NCBI RefSeq assembly: GCF_022605725.1
Contig: NC_065546.1
Coordinates: forward strand, 30,500,227 to 30,564,226
DNA: 64,000 nt
Origin: Anthonomus grandis grandis
Taxonomy: Eukaryota; Arthropoda; Insecta; Coleoptera; Curculionidae
Direction: 5' to 3'
Shown: in pieces, positions 11,123 through 23,084 of the stretch
How the letters are laid out: each line of letters opens with the position of its first letter
Position numbering within the stretch: position 1 is the stretch's first letter
Program-made: the position numbers and the translations under genes
The notes under the pieces: generated by a model
The model's input: the letters and a program-made list of their open reading frames with translations, nothing else
Databases searched by the model: none
What the model was told of the DNA's origin: nothing

Positions 11123-12410
11123 TTACATCATCCCTCTGACAGCTGAAATACAGTCAGGCCCAGGGCCCTTATTAACATTGATATTGGTTAATTTTTCAAG
11201 GACTTCAGGTATTTGTACATGCATTTCATTAATATCAAAAGAACATGCAATATCAGGCTGCGTAAATTCCTGAACATCAAATTCATTAGGAGAGTAGTCT
11301 GAAGAAAAATATTGTGCAAATAAAAATGATATTTCATGGCCATTTTCACCCACGGCATCTAAATATTTCACAGTAGGTGGAATACTGTTATTTTGTGTCT
11401 TATCTCTTATATATTTCCAGAAATATTTAGGGTCACCGGAAATAGAAGATTGGGTTTGCTCAATATAGTTTGAGTAGCACTGATCGGCATAATTTTTACA
11501 GATTGCTCTAAGATTACTGAACATTTCATAGTCTTCAACGGCCTTAGACTGTTTATACTTTGCATTTGCCAATCTTTTTTGCAAGACATTTGAATTCAAT
11601 TCTGCACTGAACCATATTGGAAACTTAAATTTATTGTTAATTTTTATGATAGGTACAAAATAGATGAGAGCGTTGCCCAATGCATTATACAAACAGTCCA
11701 TATTAGCGTTAACATCAGATGAGAATAAACTATCCCAATCCGCATCAAGAATGTAGCTGTTAAGACCTGCATAATCTGCATTCTTGAAGTCGTGTATTTC
11801 TTCACAATAATCAAGAGATTCAAAATTGTTTAACTTTATAAAAATCACCAATGCAGGATGATGTCGAGCACATTTACCTAAAAGATCATGTGACTTTTTG
11901 AATGTTATTGATCTGATATATATTAAGGTATGACATTGTTTCTAGTAAAGATTCTGCAGGCCCCACAACACCACTACTAAACATTCCAAGAGAATCATTA
12001 CACCAAGTCAATTTCAGTAGATTAAAATCACCGGCAATCAAAATTGAGCTGTCATCATAGTCTTCGGCCACCCTCTCGGTTGTCTTATAAAAACGTTGGT
12101 AGTCTTCGGGTTTAGAATTGGGAGGTGTGTAAAAGCAACAAAAAATTCGTCTCACTTTACCAAAAATAACGGAAACCCAGATGGCTTCATGAGCCATAGG
12201 CAGCAATTCAGACTCTAGAGACGAGCGAACAGCAATAAGTACTCCACCATTCCTGGTTTTACCAGTTCGTTCAAGACATCTGTCCCGTCTATAAATAGTA
12301 AAGCTATGCAGACCCAGTTCACTGTCCAAGAAGTTGCTGTTCAATGAAGTTTCACTCAACATCATCACACCATATAAATGCCAATAAGCTAACGTATTAC
12401 TTTTTACCAA
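11123..12410 (-). pseudogene. nested LINE: endonuclease and linker region
   Basis: 12410-11886 is an exonuclease/endonuclease/phosphatase-type nuclease: 'MLSETSLNSNF' (the family's ET motif), 'TRNGGVLIAVRSSLESEL', 'CCFYTPPNSKPEDY' and 'ILIAGDFNL'. 11851-11123 continues through the linker ('DFKNADYAGLNSYILDADWD', 'KYFWKYIRDKTQNN') and ends 'VNKGPGPDCISAV', the sequence that precedes RT in this class. The frame changes near 11870. In family terms this is the EN half of one ORF2-like protein; the 5' end of the element is not defined. Confidence 0.87.
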
Positions 12411-12469
12411 GAAAAAATCGTCGTGATAAAGTTGACAAGAAATATATACATTTAATATAATAATAACTT

Positions 12470-13265
12470 TTTGGCTTTTGCTGAAAGCCTCAAGATTCTA
12501 GGTTTAACTATTGATTTTTCTTTAAGATTCCAAGGACATATTAGTGCTGTTTTGCAGAGGTGCTATTTGCGTATGCGTTTGCTCTATGCTAACAAACATA
12601 TTTTAAATTTTAGAATACAAGAAAAAAACTATCAGTATCGTTAGTGTTATCTATTCTAAATTACTGTTTTATTGTTTATTATCCTTGTCTTGATAAAATT
12701 ACGCAAAAGAAACTGCAACGTGTACAAAATACTTGTCGATTTGTGTGTAACTTAGGAAAATTTGATAAAATTGTCGTTTCTGTTTAAGTTGTGTATCTGC
12801 TCTATAAAAACCAAAAGCCAAAATATCTATTAAAAAAACGAATTCCAAAAAATGCGATTCATGATAGAGATTTAAGACATAAGCCTCTGATAGTGCCACA
12901 CCATAGCATAGCTCTTTCTTCACGTAGTTATACGTATACTGCCGTAACAACTTATAATCGATTTAGACCTAATTTTTCAGTTCCAATATCTCGCTTGAAA
13001 AATTATTATAAAACTTTGTTTTTGGAGGAACAATTAGTTTTTTTTTCTCTGCGGATTTACAAATGTATTTAATTATATTTTATTCCTCTTAATTTATTCT
13101 TTGGTTAATATTTATATAATAATACTGCTATAATACTACTGCTTGCTTATCAAAACATTTGTCATTATTATTATTAGGGTTAAGAGATAAAAGTAGCTTT
13201 ATGTAATCTTCGCCTTTTTGGGAAAATGTAATGTAATGTGTATTTGATACCAAATAAAGACACAA
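12470..13265 (+). pseudogene. LINE RT tail and 3' UTR, 3' part of the split copy
   Basis: Continuation of the + strand LINE seen at 9030-9640. 'AESLKILGLTIDFSLRFQGH' is the conserved stretch that follows the RT active site; next come 'LNYCFIVYYPCLDKITQKKL' and then 12791-13072, with 'RDLRHKPLIVPHHSIAL' and 'TYNRFRPNFSVPISRLKNYY'. The 3' UTR runs to an AATAAA at about 13253. Together the halves make one RT gene interrupted by 2.8 kb of another LINE. Confidence 0.78.
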
Positions 13266-13299
13266 AGTCTTTGTTATTAATAAAAATAATACTTGCGGT

Positions 13300-15856
13300 A
13301 CTAGTTATCCATGTTGGTTCTTCAGTAATGTGTTAAAAACCATAGGCACTAAAACACTAAAACTATTTAAAATGGAGTTCTGCAGTTCAAGAAAATTTAC
13401 ATTAAGATCCCTCAAACCAATAATGATATCAGAATAAAGAAAATATTGTTAATTATATTTTCAAAGTCGCTCATTATATTGTTAATGCTTGTATTAGAAG
13501 GGGCGGTAAAATCCTCCCATAATAATTTTTTTATTTGGTAAAATGACTTCCTAAAAAATATTTTCGAGTGATCGTGAAATTAAATTGAACGACCTCAATG
13601 TTCCAACTAGGGACTAGTTTATGAATAATTTCAAAATGACCTCCGCCTTTTAAAATAAAATTAAGCAAACGAATAGATACATTTAAATTAAAATTAAAGA
13701 AATTTCATAAAAAGTATATGTTACAGGTTTTAAATGCGTAGGCTTTAAATCTATGTATAACTTAAGTGAAAGCAATATACTCTTTTTATCATCGACTTAG
13801 GAAAGTTAATTGAAAATTGATTTAACCTGCTTTTTCTTTAGTATAAATCAGTAATTTTTATGTAATTTGAAATATAGCGAAATTTAATCATTTTTAAAGG
13901 GAATCGGTCTATGTATAAATTAAATCGACTGGGGATCCTTCTTTAATGTTAGAAATATTGATTTCCCCAAGAGGCAAAGACTTTTTATTTTATTTGAAGA
14001 AACTTTATAATTAATTACTATTGATACAATTTCTTCAAAATGCAGCAAAAAAATTACATTTTTTCGATAGTATTTTTTCAAACCAGTTAGCTAATTTGCA
14101 TCTGATTTCATTAAACTTTAATTTAAAAAAAATCAAGTTTATATAGGCTATGCACAACTTAAATCGATGGGATAATAACTTTACCTTTAATATCTTTATC
14201 GTTTAGTTAGGCAAATTGAAAAATCAAGTCCAAATTAAAATATCAAGTCTATTTAAATTATGCTATATAAATTAAATTAGTAATTCATTCAAATTATATA
14301 CCATAATTCAAATGGACTTGATATTCATTTTTATGTTAGAAATATCGGTTTCCATGAGAAACATAGGAAGTTTTTAATTTTTTCCGAGGTAACTTTATTA
14401 CTTATTAGTTATTGTTAATTTGATTTAATTAAAATGTAAATAAAATGAAATTAATTTATAAGTGAATTAAATTAAAATAAATAACCAGACAGTTTTACCA
14501 CTAACGAAAACTCTTTATTTTTACTCTCGATACGTGTTTCGCTAACAATGTTGCAATCTTCGAGAGAAGATTAAAACTGGTTTAATTCTCTGATTGTATT
14601 CTTATCCCGAAGATACTCATGAGCGAAACACGCATTGAGAGTAAAAATAAATAGTTTTGGTTAGTGGTAAAACCATTTTTTAATTTAAGTGTCACACTAA
14701 AGGTTAAACCTCCATAAGACTAAATTAAAATAATAAATAATGTATAAGACATAATGGCTTATGCTTAATTTAACGAAGCTTTTATATTCGAATTACTGAT
14801 TTCCCCAAAAAGTCAAGGATTTCTGCTTTTTTCATGATTATTATATGATTAATTATTAAATTTCTATCTAATTTAATTAAAATCTTAAATGGTTTAAGAT
14901 AATTTAAAATTGACTAATAATAAGAAAACTAATCAGCCGATACCGCATAATTAAAGCTGATCTATGGTACATTAACGGACCTGTCGACATTTTTCGATCA
15001 ATATATAAGTTAGAAAAAAAAGTCAGCAGTAATTTGTCCATTAAATTATTTATATAAATACTTCATAATAAATGCTAGTTTAAAATAACTTAAATGGATG
15101 CGATAAAAACTTTTTATTGTTGGTTAGGGCTAAGAAAAATCTCATTAAAAATTAATTTAACATGATTTCTAGGATTGCATATTCTGTAAAAATCCGTAAT
15201 TTATATTTAATTTAGTTAAATTAGAATATAGCGGTAAATTATACTCATTTTAAACGAAGATCTCTTATGCATACCTAAATAGAATGGAATTAATATCCAC
15301 TTTTTATGCTTCAAATATTGGTTTCTTCAATAATCTTAAAAAGTTTTAAATTTTACTTTTAAAAATAAAATTAGAATTTTAATTATTTAATTTATTTAAA
15401 ATTATTTTTAATTTAATTAAACTAGACATCTACTGCTTATGTTTGAATTATTAATTTTCCCAAGAAGCCAAAGATCTTTACCGTGGTGATTTTTAATCTG
15501 TTTTAATTAAAATCCTAAATAATTTGAAATGGAGTAATAAAAAAAGAGAATTTAACTTACCAATAAATAAAGCATATTTAAACCTGGTCTATGTATAATA
15601 TTAATACACCCGAGATCAATTTTTTTTTGATCAAGAAACAAGTTGTACAAAATGCAAAAAAATTATTTTTTTTTGAGTAATTAGTTTTACTATAATTATC
15701 TAATTTATTTTAATCTGAATTAATTAAAATTTTATAATCATCAAAATAAAATTAGACTAGTAAATACACTGTAATGTTATATTTAACTAAAATGGATATA
15801 ATCATATCTTTTTAACGTTAATGTGGACAAATCAAAAATCTAATTAGAAATTGTTT
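13300..15856. repeat. old degenerate AT-rich repeat array, left part
   Basis: A motif resembling 'TATGCATAACTTAAATGGA', often followed within 100 bp by 'ATTTCCCCAAGAAGCCAAAG', recurs near 13743, 13908, 14147, 14298, 14755, 15268, 15436 and 15588. Spacing is mostly 150-240 bp. Copies are diverged and some units seem missing. I read it as an ancient satellite or repeated element; no gene is seen here. Confidence 0.5.
14492..14673. repeat. 182-bp foldback element
   Basis: GTTTTACCACTAAC at the left matches the inverted GTTAGTGGTAAAAC at the right. The inverted match continues inward through the A/T-rich part to GTGTTTCGCT / AGCGAAACAC. The GAAACACG core next to a stem resembles the Penelope-type terminal motif seen at 35.8 and 60.5 kb, but a full hammerhead core is not present. 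Confidence 0.7.
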
Positions 15857-15868
15857 AAACCTAATCTA

Positions 15869-17591
15869 GCTGCCCGCAGGGAGGAGTATTGTCCCCTACC
15901 TTGTGGTGCCTTGTGGTCGACAGCCTGATAAATCTTTTAAACAATGCTGGCCTATACACACAGGCCTACGCTGATGATCTGGTAATCCTTTGCCCAGGGA
16001 AAGACGCCATCTCAATGCAGGGCCCTATGATGAGAGCCTTGCGTATGGTGGGCATATGGTGCCTCTCGGGGGGTGTCAGCATTAATCCCAAAAAAGCAGA
16101 GCTCCTACTATTTACGAGGAGACGTAACTTTGGCACGCCCTCTGTTATATCTCTAGGTGGCGTGCAGCTGCATTACTCCAGGACAGTTCGATTTCTGGGA
16201 ATTAAGTTGGATCCCAAACTCTCCTGGCACAATCATGCAGACACCAGAATAAAGAAGGCCACCTGCGCGCTATGGGCCTGCAGGCGGGCTTTTGGCAATA
16301 CCTGGGGTCTGTCTCCTAAGATCCTCCACTGGATCTACTCGCGCATTGTGAGACCTCTTCTCACATACGGGGCTATCGTTTGGTGGCTATGTACAGAGAA
16401 AGCGAAAATTCATGCTCAACTGTTTTGTCTTGCATGTCTCAACTGACTTATCAACAATGTCTTGCATGTCTCAGCATAACGGGTTCCATGCGGACGGCGC
16501 CAACTAGAGCGCTTGAGACTCTGCTGAGCCTTTCGCCTCTGGACCTCGTTGTGCAATTCGAGGCAATGAGGACTGCGTACAAGCTATACGTCCTCGGCGA
16601 ACTACGTACTGGCGAGACCGGTCACGCAAAAATTTGGTCACGGGTCATACAGGAATATCCTCTCCTTCTGATGGGCAGTGACTGCATGGCTCCAGTGACT
16701 GTAGACTGCGAGGGATTCGTGACGCACATTGCAGGCAGAGAGGAGTGGCAGCATTCCAACTCGCTGGGGAAGCACGCCACTGTCTTCCAGGCCGAAGTAT
16801 TCGCTGTATTAAAATGCGGACAGAAAATCCTAAGCAGCGGACACCGCAATACAGTTGTATCAATATGCTCGGCCAGCAGAGCTGCCATTAAGGCTATCAC
16901 GGCCGCAAAGGTAAGCTCCAAGCTTGTACTAGAGTGCATAAAAGTCCTGAAAAAACTGGTACAGGTTGGATGCAGAGTCCAGCTCGTCTGGATATCTGGC
17001 CACACAGGCCATGCAGGTAATGAGGAAGCAAACTCTCTCGCCAGACTGGGATCCGCGAATGTGTCGATGGGGCCGGAACCCATAGTTGGTATCGCCAAAT
17101 GCGTTGCGGTCGCGTCAATGAAGGGTCTGCTGGACAAGTGAACCCACCAAAGATAGACTGAGTCCCCTGGTATGAGACAGGCCAAAGCGCACATAGGTGG
17201 GCCCTCTGCCTGTCTCACCAAAAATCTACTACGCCTAAAAAGACGCAAAATTCGGCTAGTGACAGGTCTTTTAACCGGTCACTGGCATTTAAGAAGCCAT
17301 TTCCATACTATCGGTATTGCGGATAACCCGGAATTCCGATAGTGCTGTGAGGAGGATGAAACCGTTGACCATGTAGTCGAAGAGTGCCCAGCACTCACGC
17401 GCGCCAGGTTCAAATACTTGGGTAACACTTTCAGTGTACCGAGCGACTTTAAGCCCTTCAGACCAGAGAGCCTTATCGGTTTCTCTAAGGCCGTTGGGCT
17501 CTGGTAACCCCCGGTGGGGCATGACGGGTCCATCAGGAGACCTATATGCACAACTGCCTTGGCAGCCCACTGTTTCGTTCAAATTCAATTC
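15869..17591 (+). mobile_element. 5'-truncated LINE with perfect 12-bp TSD
   Basis: AAACCTAATCTA is present at 15857-15868 and again at 17592-17603, exactly bounding a GC-richer insert. The insert starts inside the RT domain (translating 'GGVLSPTLW'), so it is a typical incomplete reverse transcript. The 3' end is TTCAAATTCAATTC rather than poly(A), which suggests a short-repeat tail. It interrupts the AT-rich repeat array. Confidence 0.92.
15880..17570 (+). pseudogene. LINE polyprotein: RT, RNase H and C-terminal zinc motif
   Basis: 15889-16446 is RT with the active site 'AYADDLVIL' and 'VRFLGIKLDPKLSWHNH'. The frame shifts near 16430, and 16380-17141 carries the RT tail and an RNase H domain ('KHATVFQAEVFAVL', 'SICSASRAAIKAI', 'WISGHTGHAGNEEANSLAR'). 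After another break, 'CCEEDETVDHVVEECPAL' (about 17348-17400) is the C-terminal Cys/His motif. RNase H within a LINE points to the I/R1/LOA group. Two positions that are Asp in active RNase H ('SDSRAA', 'xADxLAR') read 'SASRAA' and 'EANSLAR', so RNase H is probably inactive (inference). Confidence 0.88.
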
Positions 17592-17603
17592 AAACCTAAT
17601 CTA

Positions 17604-18490
17604 ATTATTTTGAATGCATATTCTGTTTAAAATAGTAATTTTACTTACTTAAATATGAAACATAGCCTTAAACTAAGCACATTTTTAAAGGAAATTGGTC
17701 ATAGCATAAATTAAATGAACTTTATATTTACATTTTGTGTTTTTTTGAATTTATGGTTTAAAAAAATTAACATATTTTTTTTTCTAAGAAAACTTTAATA
17801 TTAATTATTTTTTTTTAATTGGGTTAATTTAAAAATAAAATGGACTAAATAATTAAAAAAATTAAATTCAATCTCTGATTATTTTATAATTAAAACTGAT
17901 TTATTCTTATTTCAAACAAACTTGATACTCAATTTTTATGTTCGATCATTAACCTTTTTTAACTAGCCAAGGATTTTAGTTAATTTTTTGGTTATTTCAT
18001 GTTTTTTTAGTCAGATTCAATTTAGATCTAAAATTGGACTATTATTATTTAAAATTAAATAACATTAAAAAAAAAACAATTAAAATAACTAATAAATACA
18101 TCATTATTAAAGCGGGTCTGTGCATAATACTAATGCACTTATTATCTACATTTTTTGATTGATTTACAAACTTACCCAAATGCAAAACAAACATTTTTTT
18201 TTAGTGGTACTTTTTTAAATTAATATGTTAATTTTATTCTAATTTTACTAAAATTTTTACAGTATCAACCAAATTAATACAGTAAATTAAAAGTCTTTTA
18301 ATTTTAGTTTATGCATAACATGGACTTAATATTCATTTTTTAAGAATAAATTATAAATTTTTTCCAGATAGGCTTTATTTTTCATGGTCAGGTCATTATT
18401 TATTAATTAATCTAGTTTTATTTAAAGAAAAAGAAATTTAAAAAACAACAAATTTATTTATTTTTTTATTTATTTATATCTGATTTTATT
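17604..18490. repeat. degenerate AT-rich repeat array, middle part
   Basis: The array continues after the LINE, with related motif copies near 17697, 17905, 18116 and 18305 at about 190-210 bp spacing. No gene is seen. Confidence 0.45.
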
Positions 18491-18499
18491 AAAATGTTG

Positions 18500-19180
18500 A
18501 GCCTGGGTTGCTCAATATCAAGACCTAAGAGACTGTTTACGATCTTCTGCTTGACCATGTTATGATGGACAGTTTTTCATTCGCTACTTCTTGATGCAAA
18601 ATATGTGCATTTACACTGCCAATAAGAAGCTCAATAGCAAGCTTACAGTACCACGTCACCCCTCTGCGTAATGAAGTGGTGTAAGACTTCATTTGATCTG
18701 AAAGATCAATGGAGGCTTTATGTTTGTTGTAGTCAACAATAGCAGCAGGTTTTCGGAATTCTTTATCGTGTTCTAACTCAGCAGTGTGTTTTGTGGATGA
18801 GGTAAGCACATCTCTTTTGTCCTTCCACTTTTGGACAATTAGACCTGAGGTGCTTTCAGTTACCTCGGTTTCTCCTTTCATGAGCTTTTTGTTAAAAATT
18901 TGCTAAGGATTCATTTTTCAATTTGATCGGAGAGTGCCAAGTAGAGCAAGTAGAGCATGTGCCAAAATCACACTTGTATAAAAATTATCTGTAAAAATAA
19001 TACGTCATTTTTCAAGTAAGTCATTTGCAAGATTGAGTACTACATTTTTTGATGAAGATTAGTCCTCTACCCGATCTTGCCCACAATAAATCAACATACT
19101 CTTAGTATATCCCTTGTCAATGCACAGCTTATAAAGTTTTATCCCGAACTTGTGCATTTGGAGGAAAAAGGATGCCTAAT
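18500..19180 (-). pseudogene. piggyBac-like (PGBD) transposase remnant
   Basis: On the - strand, about 19170-18890 translates to 'GIKLYKLCIDKGYTKSMLIY' then, after stops, 'IIFTDNFYTSVILAHALL'. 18881-18537 gives 'KWKDKRDVLTSSTKHT', 'IVDYNKHKASIDLSDQM' and 'TWYCKLAIELLIGSVNAHIL'. This order is that of piggyBac-type DDE transposases, and 'FTDNFYTS' and the 'DLSDQM' region contain catalytic Asp positions in that family. The N-terminus and terminal repeats were not found. It sits inside the repeat array. Confidence 0.85.
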
Positions 19181-19860
19181 ACGGATGCTACGTACAACTC
19201 TGCTTCTCAAAATAACAGGCTCAGGCAGGTGGAAGTGAGATGCAACATTTGTTGCACACGGCTATTGATTTAAGTTTTATATGTTGAGGCCGCGTGACCA
19301 TACGAAAAGTCTCATAAAAAAATTACCAAAAAGTTTCATTTAAAAAAAAATAATTTTTTTTTGTAAATCAAAATATTCATGAGTGTTCTAGAACACCACA
19401 ATTAATTTTTCAAAGAAAAAAAAGTTGGTCTGAGGGACTGATTTTTTTCAGCATTACGGCAATCAACGTGTTAAGAATTGATATCCTCGTGAAAAAAAAT
19501 ATTCTTAAATTTGATATAGATACTTGGACGAAGATGTTAAAAAAGCATACTGAATAAAATCATATCTTACTGATCGATAATAGATCTCCGACCTATGCAT
19601 AACTTAAATGGACTTAACATTAGTTTTTTATAGTCAAATTCTAAATTTCTCTTAAAAGCCAAACATTTCTGTTTCGTTGGCATTTTACTTTTTAATGTTC
19701 ATTTTTGGTCTGTTTTTAATAAAGTGTCTAATTCAACCAATTAAAATTTAAAAAACAAACTACTGGATTGATTTTATATTTTAAATACCCTATTTTTACA
19801 ATAAGCTCATGCATGACTTAAATAGGTATATACATGAATATGATCGAATTATGTTTATAT
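19181..19860. repeat. AT-rich stretch with repeat-array copies
   Basis: Contains another copy of the recurring motif near 19595 (CTATGCATAACTTAAATGGA) and a weaker one near 19808. No gene is seen. Confidence 0.4.
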
Positions 19861-20348
19861 TGTAACGAAATTTGGGAACACACTTTTATTATCAACGCCA
19901 AAAACACTAACCTAACTCACCTTGACTGTCGTTTAATTGTTTCCAATGTAAAAAATTGACTAAACAATCAAAACTGAATGAAATGTCATAAGGCGCGTTC
20001 TTTTTAAAACCCGATGGAACAGTTTCGAAATATTTAGAATTATCTTCATTGTTTTTGCCGAAAGAGACCAATAATTTTAGGAGAATACTGACAGTCAAAG
20101 CAAGCAAGTACACAAATTCTAGAAAATTAAAACTACAGGGATTTACAATATTTTAACCCAAATAACCTAAATTGGGGCCAAAATGGGGCTCTCAAACAAG
20201 ATGAACTACTTAAACACTATAGATAAAAATTATAAACCAAACCTAAGTAGAACCCTAAATAAACCCTACGAATCAACTTTAATTACAGAATGCTAATAAA
20301 ATAGTACCAAAACTAGGAAAATAATTAACCTATTTACATTTTCATAAT
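19861..20348 (-). repeat. LTR (copy A, inverted) of a gypsy-like family
   Basis: Reads on the - strand from about TATTATGAAAATGTAAAT to CCCAAATTTCGTTACA. Three regions in this window share its sequence: this one, 24650-24860 and 30364-30680. Shared blocks include GTAGTTCATCTT, TTAAACGACAGTCAAGG and CAATAAAAGTG. No internal element sequence adjoins it, so it is probably a solo LTR. Confidence 0.65.
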
Positions 20349-21515
20349 AATATATTATATATATTATGTTAATTATGTTTCTTTAAAAATTAACGTTCCT
20401 CGTATTCGCTTTATAAATAATTATTTACTTTTAATTTGTTTTAATTAAAAATTTAAGTTATAATAATGAAAATTTAAATAAAGAGTTGAACCCTAATAAA
20501 TGCTATCAATGCATATCTCAGACAGACATAATATTTACTTTGTTTCAATGAATTAGATAAATGAAGAAAATTAATTAGGTAAAATTTAAAACTCTTACAA
20601 TAAAAAACCAAGATATTTTTATTAGATCTACCATGCATCATTTTTGTGAATAGAAAAAAAACATGTAAGACCAGTTTGAAATAGCCTTTAAAAGCCTAAT
20701 AAAAGAAAGGCTCCCTCAAGGATCGAAAAGGACTCGTAACAAGCTCCGATTTCCGAATTTCCAAGGTCGTAAGTAAACACGTCCTACAGTCCCGAGCCCT
20801 AACGAAATATTTTTTTAGGAATTTCAGTTTTAAGGCAAAGAAAATGTGCCGTTTGGGATAGAGTATTTTGAATATGTCCTTCTTTTGTAATGCGATAACA
20901 TCAGTAAAACCATTTAGGAGAATTTTTTTTTTTTTTTTTTTTATAAAAATTTTCAATACTTAATAATAAAATGCTTATTATTTCTTGCCCTCTACCTTAA
21001 AAAAATCAACAAAAAAAATTTATATTTACCGAGATGTATTTCTAAACGGGAGGGCAGCAAAAAACAAACATATTCAAATTGATGTTTTGCTAAGCGAGTA
21101 CCGCTTGAATATTCTTTCGAAATTATTTTATCGAGGAAAAAAATTCATTTAATTTTTATATTTTCTTCCCGCTGCGGTTAAATATTGAATATCGTTTTAA
21201 TAAAACTGTATATTTAAAAAAAAAGAATAATACAATTTTACCGCTAATAAAAATATATTGCTGTATCTATATTTTGTTTTAATTAAAATATTTTTGAAAA
21301 AATATTACTAATTACACCGTTAATTTAAATTTAATAAAAAAATCATCGAATTTATTGTTTATTAGTATTTAATAAGATATGAAATCAAAGTTGTGTGGGA
21401 GCAAAGTACTGCATAATTTAAATGGACGTAACGCTAATTTTTTTAATTTTCTCAAATTTTCATATACGTTTATTAATTTAATTAAATATTGACTTGTTGC
21501 TTGCTGTATATACTC
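20349..21515. other. no gene recognised; contains a 20-nt T run
   Basis: AT-rich. A slightly GC-richer block (20660-20900) is not explained by any element here. It is followed by an uninterrupted T20 run (20923-20942). The open frame across 20696-20956 (-) has no family features and begins in that homopolymer. One more copy of the recurring array motif lies near 21411. Confidence 0.45.
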
Positions 21516-22873
21516 TATACAGGGTATCCCGTATCGTTATGTTCAAATTTTAGGGGGCATTAAGTACGCTTCATTTTAAGTAAAAAAAATGCAAAACAGT
21601 TACACATCCATGAATGTTATTAGAAGAATGTTACTAAAAATTAATTTGCAAAATAAATAAAAATGATATTAGTAAAAAAAAAAGTTAATTGGTAATATTT
21701 TCAAATTGTTCACCTCCTTGTTGAATACAGGCTTATGCCCTGCTCGTAAGCCAACAGATGACGTAGTTATCCGTATTTAACCACTGTTTTATCTTATTTG
21801 TTAATCAGCTTGCTGAATACGGTTCAATAACTCTTTCCTTGTATTTGAAACTTGCGCATAGACCAAATTTTTGATGTAACCTCATAATTAAAAATTAAGG
21901 GGATTATGATCGGGTGATCTAGGTGGCCAGGCAATAGGTCCACCTCCACTAATCCATCTTGGATAGTTGGCCGTAACCCAGTTTCGGACAGTAATCCCGA
22001 AATGAGGTGGAGCCCTATCCATTTGGAACCACATGTGTAGACGAATATTTAGTGGGACATCCTCCAAAAGTCCTTGCAGTTCTTTCATAAGAAACTGTCT
22101 GCATTCAACCTTGCAGAAAGAAGAACAGGACCAATCAACAAGTCATCGATTAAAGCAGCCCAAACGTTAACAGAAAATTTCAGAATATAACAGTATATAT
22201 AGTTGTTAAAAATTACAAGGACGTACAGCATTTGGATTTTCTGCTTGGCAGCTATGCAGGTTTCTCAGATTTGTAATGCCACGGCTTGGAAATGTTGCTT
22301 CATCTGTCCACAGAACTGTTAATTAGAAATGAAATAGCTGCAGAAATGAAAATTAAGACGGTACTGTCTTAATATCCAGTTAGAATAAACTAGACGAGGA
22401 TATTGATCTTTCTTAAGCAAACCTTGTACCTCACGATAATGATACGGATGTAAGCCTTCACGTTTTAAAATTTTCCAAACAGTCATTCGCGGTACTCCGA
22501 CTTGTGTCGAGATTTGACGTAAAGTGATAGTTGGATCTTTTGCAACAGTATCTAATACTCGTTGATCCAAGTCTGCTATCAAGTTCACTCCCCGATCGAA
22601 GTTATAATCATCCAGTCCGCATTCCCGAAATTGTCTGGATACTTGCAAAAATGTTCTGTAATGAGGAATGCGCCTATTTGGAAATCGATGTCTACATTGG
22701 ATAACTGCTTACATTAGGAACTTATTTTTAGTATGACTCTCTAATAACATTCATGGGCGAGTAACTTTGAAACAAATAAAAATAAACCTACAAGTTTTAC
22801 GTTTTTTCACTTAAAATAAAGCGTACTTTATGCCCCTAAAGTTTGAGCGTAATACTACGGGACACCTTGTATA
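21516..22873 (-). mobile_element. mariner-type element, 1.36 kb
   Basis: Ends are TATACAGGGTATCCCGTA on the left and, inverted, TATACAAGGTGTCCCGTA on the right. The inverted match runs about 75 bp and the ends are bounded by TA. The size and the transposase on the - strand fit a single Tc1/mariner-type element. Confidence 0.88.
21888..22648 (-). pseudogene. mariner-type transposase, broken
   Basis: 22648-22319 is the N-terminal DNA-binding part, with 'DPTITLRQISTQVGVPRMTV' and 'ILKREGLHPYHY'. The centre (22320-22090) has the first catalytic Asp in 'LWTDEATF', with stops and an apparent short insertion after 'NPNAVRP'. 22088-21888 contains 'WFQMDRAPPHFG' (second Asp) and 'WPPRSPDHNPLNF' (third Asp). 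The family call is secure; the gene is dead. Confidence 0.88.
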
Positions 22874-23084
22874 TTAGACAACATAAGAAATTACTGTTAA
22901 CGAATATTTTCAGAAATGTAAAATGCAAATTCCTTGCTCCTCTAGTATATCTTGATTTGCACTAAAAATACCAAAGTATAGATTTAGGCATGGCATCGGT
23001 CATTATAATTAATAATATTAATACATCTCATTCTAACACCTAATCAGTTATTTATTAACTTACGTATAGTACGTTACAAAGTGG

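Larger units (their letters stand above)
9640..12440 (-). mobile_element. LINE inserted into another LINE
   Basis: A non-LTR retrotransposon on the - strand with endonuclease, linker, RT and tail in order (12410 down to 9865), placed between the two halves of a + strand LINE. The 3' side ends in an A/T-rich simple repeat around 9760-9775 (TTTTATTTTATTTTA on the - strand). The exact ends and the target-site duplication could not be fixed by eye. Confidence 0.78.

Noticed and set aside
16622..17248. 208-codon open frame on the - strand
   Set aside because: Shadow of the LINE RNase H on the + strand; long only because that insert is GC-richer.
20696..20956. 86-codon open frame on the - strand
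   Set aside because: It begins in a T20 run (poly-Lys) and shows no family motif or plausible coding pattern.
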